DNA of 6,737 nt from Pseudomonadota bacterium. Lineage in GTDB: Bacteria; Pseudomonadota; Gammaproteobacteria; Burkholderiales; Methylophilaceae. The notes below the pieces were generated by a model. That model saw nothing but the letters and a program-made list of their open reading frames with translations, ran no database searches and was not told the DNA's origin. The translations under genes were made by a program, and so were the position numbers. Of the stretch, positions 6,208 to 6,737 are shown in pieces (position 1 is the stretch's first letter; the number at the start of each line of letters is the position of its first letter). Where the stretch lies: positions 1 through 6,737 of the forward strand of contig JAEWTK010000076.1 in assembly GCA_023459535.1 (NCBI GenBank). The letters are read 5' to 3'.

Positions 6208-6737
6208 TTAAACTCGGGTGATTTTCACAGCGACCTGCTTGGTGAAAAAGCTAAAACATAAGTATTCATAACTCCAACCATATCGCGCCACTGCTTCCTG
6301 AAACGCCTTGAACTCATCCTCGCGCCAATGTTGGTTGCCGATATATTCGTCAAAGACCAACACGCTTCCCGGGCGAATACGTGGTGCCAGAAAATCCAGC
6401 ACGGTATTGGTCGAACTGTAGATATCGCAATCGATGTTAATGAAGCGTACCGCTTCCGCGTTTTGCTTCAAAAATTCGGGCAACGTCTGATCAAACCAGC
6501 CCTTGTGCAGGGTCACATTCTCTGGCACAACCGGCATGACACCCTTGGTCGTATAACTCCCCTTGGGCTCATGATGCCAGACATCAGGCAAGCCTTCGAA
6601 ACTGTCAAATCCATGAACCGGCTGCTGAGCAATCTTCGCCAGCATGCGGATTGAATTGCCGAAGCGGACACCGAACTCCAGCACCATGCCGGTATTGTTC
6701 GCCTGTCGCATCGCGTGACTGAAAGTATCAATCGCAC
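6208..6737 (-). CDS. TylF/MycF-like class I SAM-dependent methyltransferase, 5'-truncated by the window edge
   Basis: This is the C-terminal ~175 residues of a Rossmann-fold methyltransferase, reading leftward and ending with TAA at 6210-6208. No stop interrupts the frame up to base 6737, so the methionine encoded at 6711 is internal: it is preceded by AIDTFSHA in frame. Visible motifs are VLEFGVRFGNSI (SAM-binding motif I, about 6684-6649), HGFDSFEGLPD, FINIDCDIYSST and VLVFDEY, the pattern of the TylF/MycF macrocin-type O-methyltransferase family. By analogy with MycF, the aspartates of IDCD (about 6432-6425) and the DE of FDEY (about 6351-6346) may bind metal; that is inference. Bacterial homologues act on sugars or are uncharacterised, so the substrate is unknown. 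The gene is convergent with ntrC and probably unrelated to nitrogen control. Confidence 0.85.
   Translation of the reverse strand, partial: AIDTFSHAMRQANNTGMVLEFGVRFGNSIRMLAKIAQQPVHGFDSFEGLPDVWHHEPKGSYTTKGVMPVVPENVTLHKGWFDQTLPEFLKQNAEAVRFINIDCDIYSSTNTVLDFLAPRIRPGSVLVFDEYIGNQHWREDEFKAFQEAVARYGWSYEYLCFSFFTKQVAVKITRV

Overview
The window (mid-50s % GC by eye) looks like chromosomal DNA of a betaproteobacterium. This rests on the character of the glutamine synthetase, NtrB and NtrC proteins, and on the order aroE, rhodanese, glnA, DUF4124 gene, ntrB, ntrC. From memory, gene content and GC are compatible with Burkholderiales such as the Oxalobacteraceae (Herminiimonas-like). That placement is inference only. 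The region is a nitrogen-assimilation locus with housekeeping flanks, and I see no defence, phage, IS, CRISPR, tRNA or rRNA content.

Layout. Positions 1-673 (minus) hold the N-terminal 224 residues of shikimate dehydrogenase (aroE), cut by the window edge. Positions 716-1171 (minus) encode a small single-domain rhodanese just upstream of aroE, probably in one operon with it. The 299-bp divergent spacer 1172-1470 carries a complete nitrogen-control region for glnA: one perfect and one degenerate NtrC site 31 bp apart, a near-consensus sigma-54 -24/-12 element, and a ~60-nt leader with a good ribosome binding site. Positions 1471-2880 encode glutamine synthetase I (glnA), followed by a strong intrinsic terminator (2926-2954). 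Positions 3061-3552 encode an exported DUF4124 coiled-coil protein of unknown function. Positions 3607-4710 and 4733-6121 encode the sensor kinase NtrB (glnL) and the sigma-54 activator NtrC (glnG). Positions 6208-6737 (minus) are the C-terminal part of a TylF/MycF-like SAM methyltransferase, convergent with ntrC and open at the right edge.

How the genes work together. NtrB phosphorylates NtrC when nitrogen is limiting. NtrC-P should bind the paired sites near 1283 and 1314 and activate sigma-54 polymerase at the promoter near 1385-1399, raising glnA. GlnA makes glutamine and keeps the conserved tyrosine used for adenylylation control. This regulon is classical.

The less expected points are regulatory. 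A second sigma-54-like element lies so close to ntrB that the transcript would be almost leaderless, and ntrB indeed lacks a Shine-Dalgarno. The strong NtrC site also sits beside the candidate promoter of the divergent rhodanese-aroE unit. An unexplained inverted repeat lies between the NtrC sites and the glnA promoter. A three-part repeat with a CACAGAG tandem motif fills the ntrC/methyltransferase junction. I found no convincing previously undescribed system.
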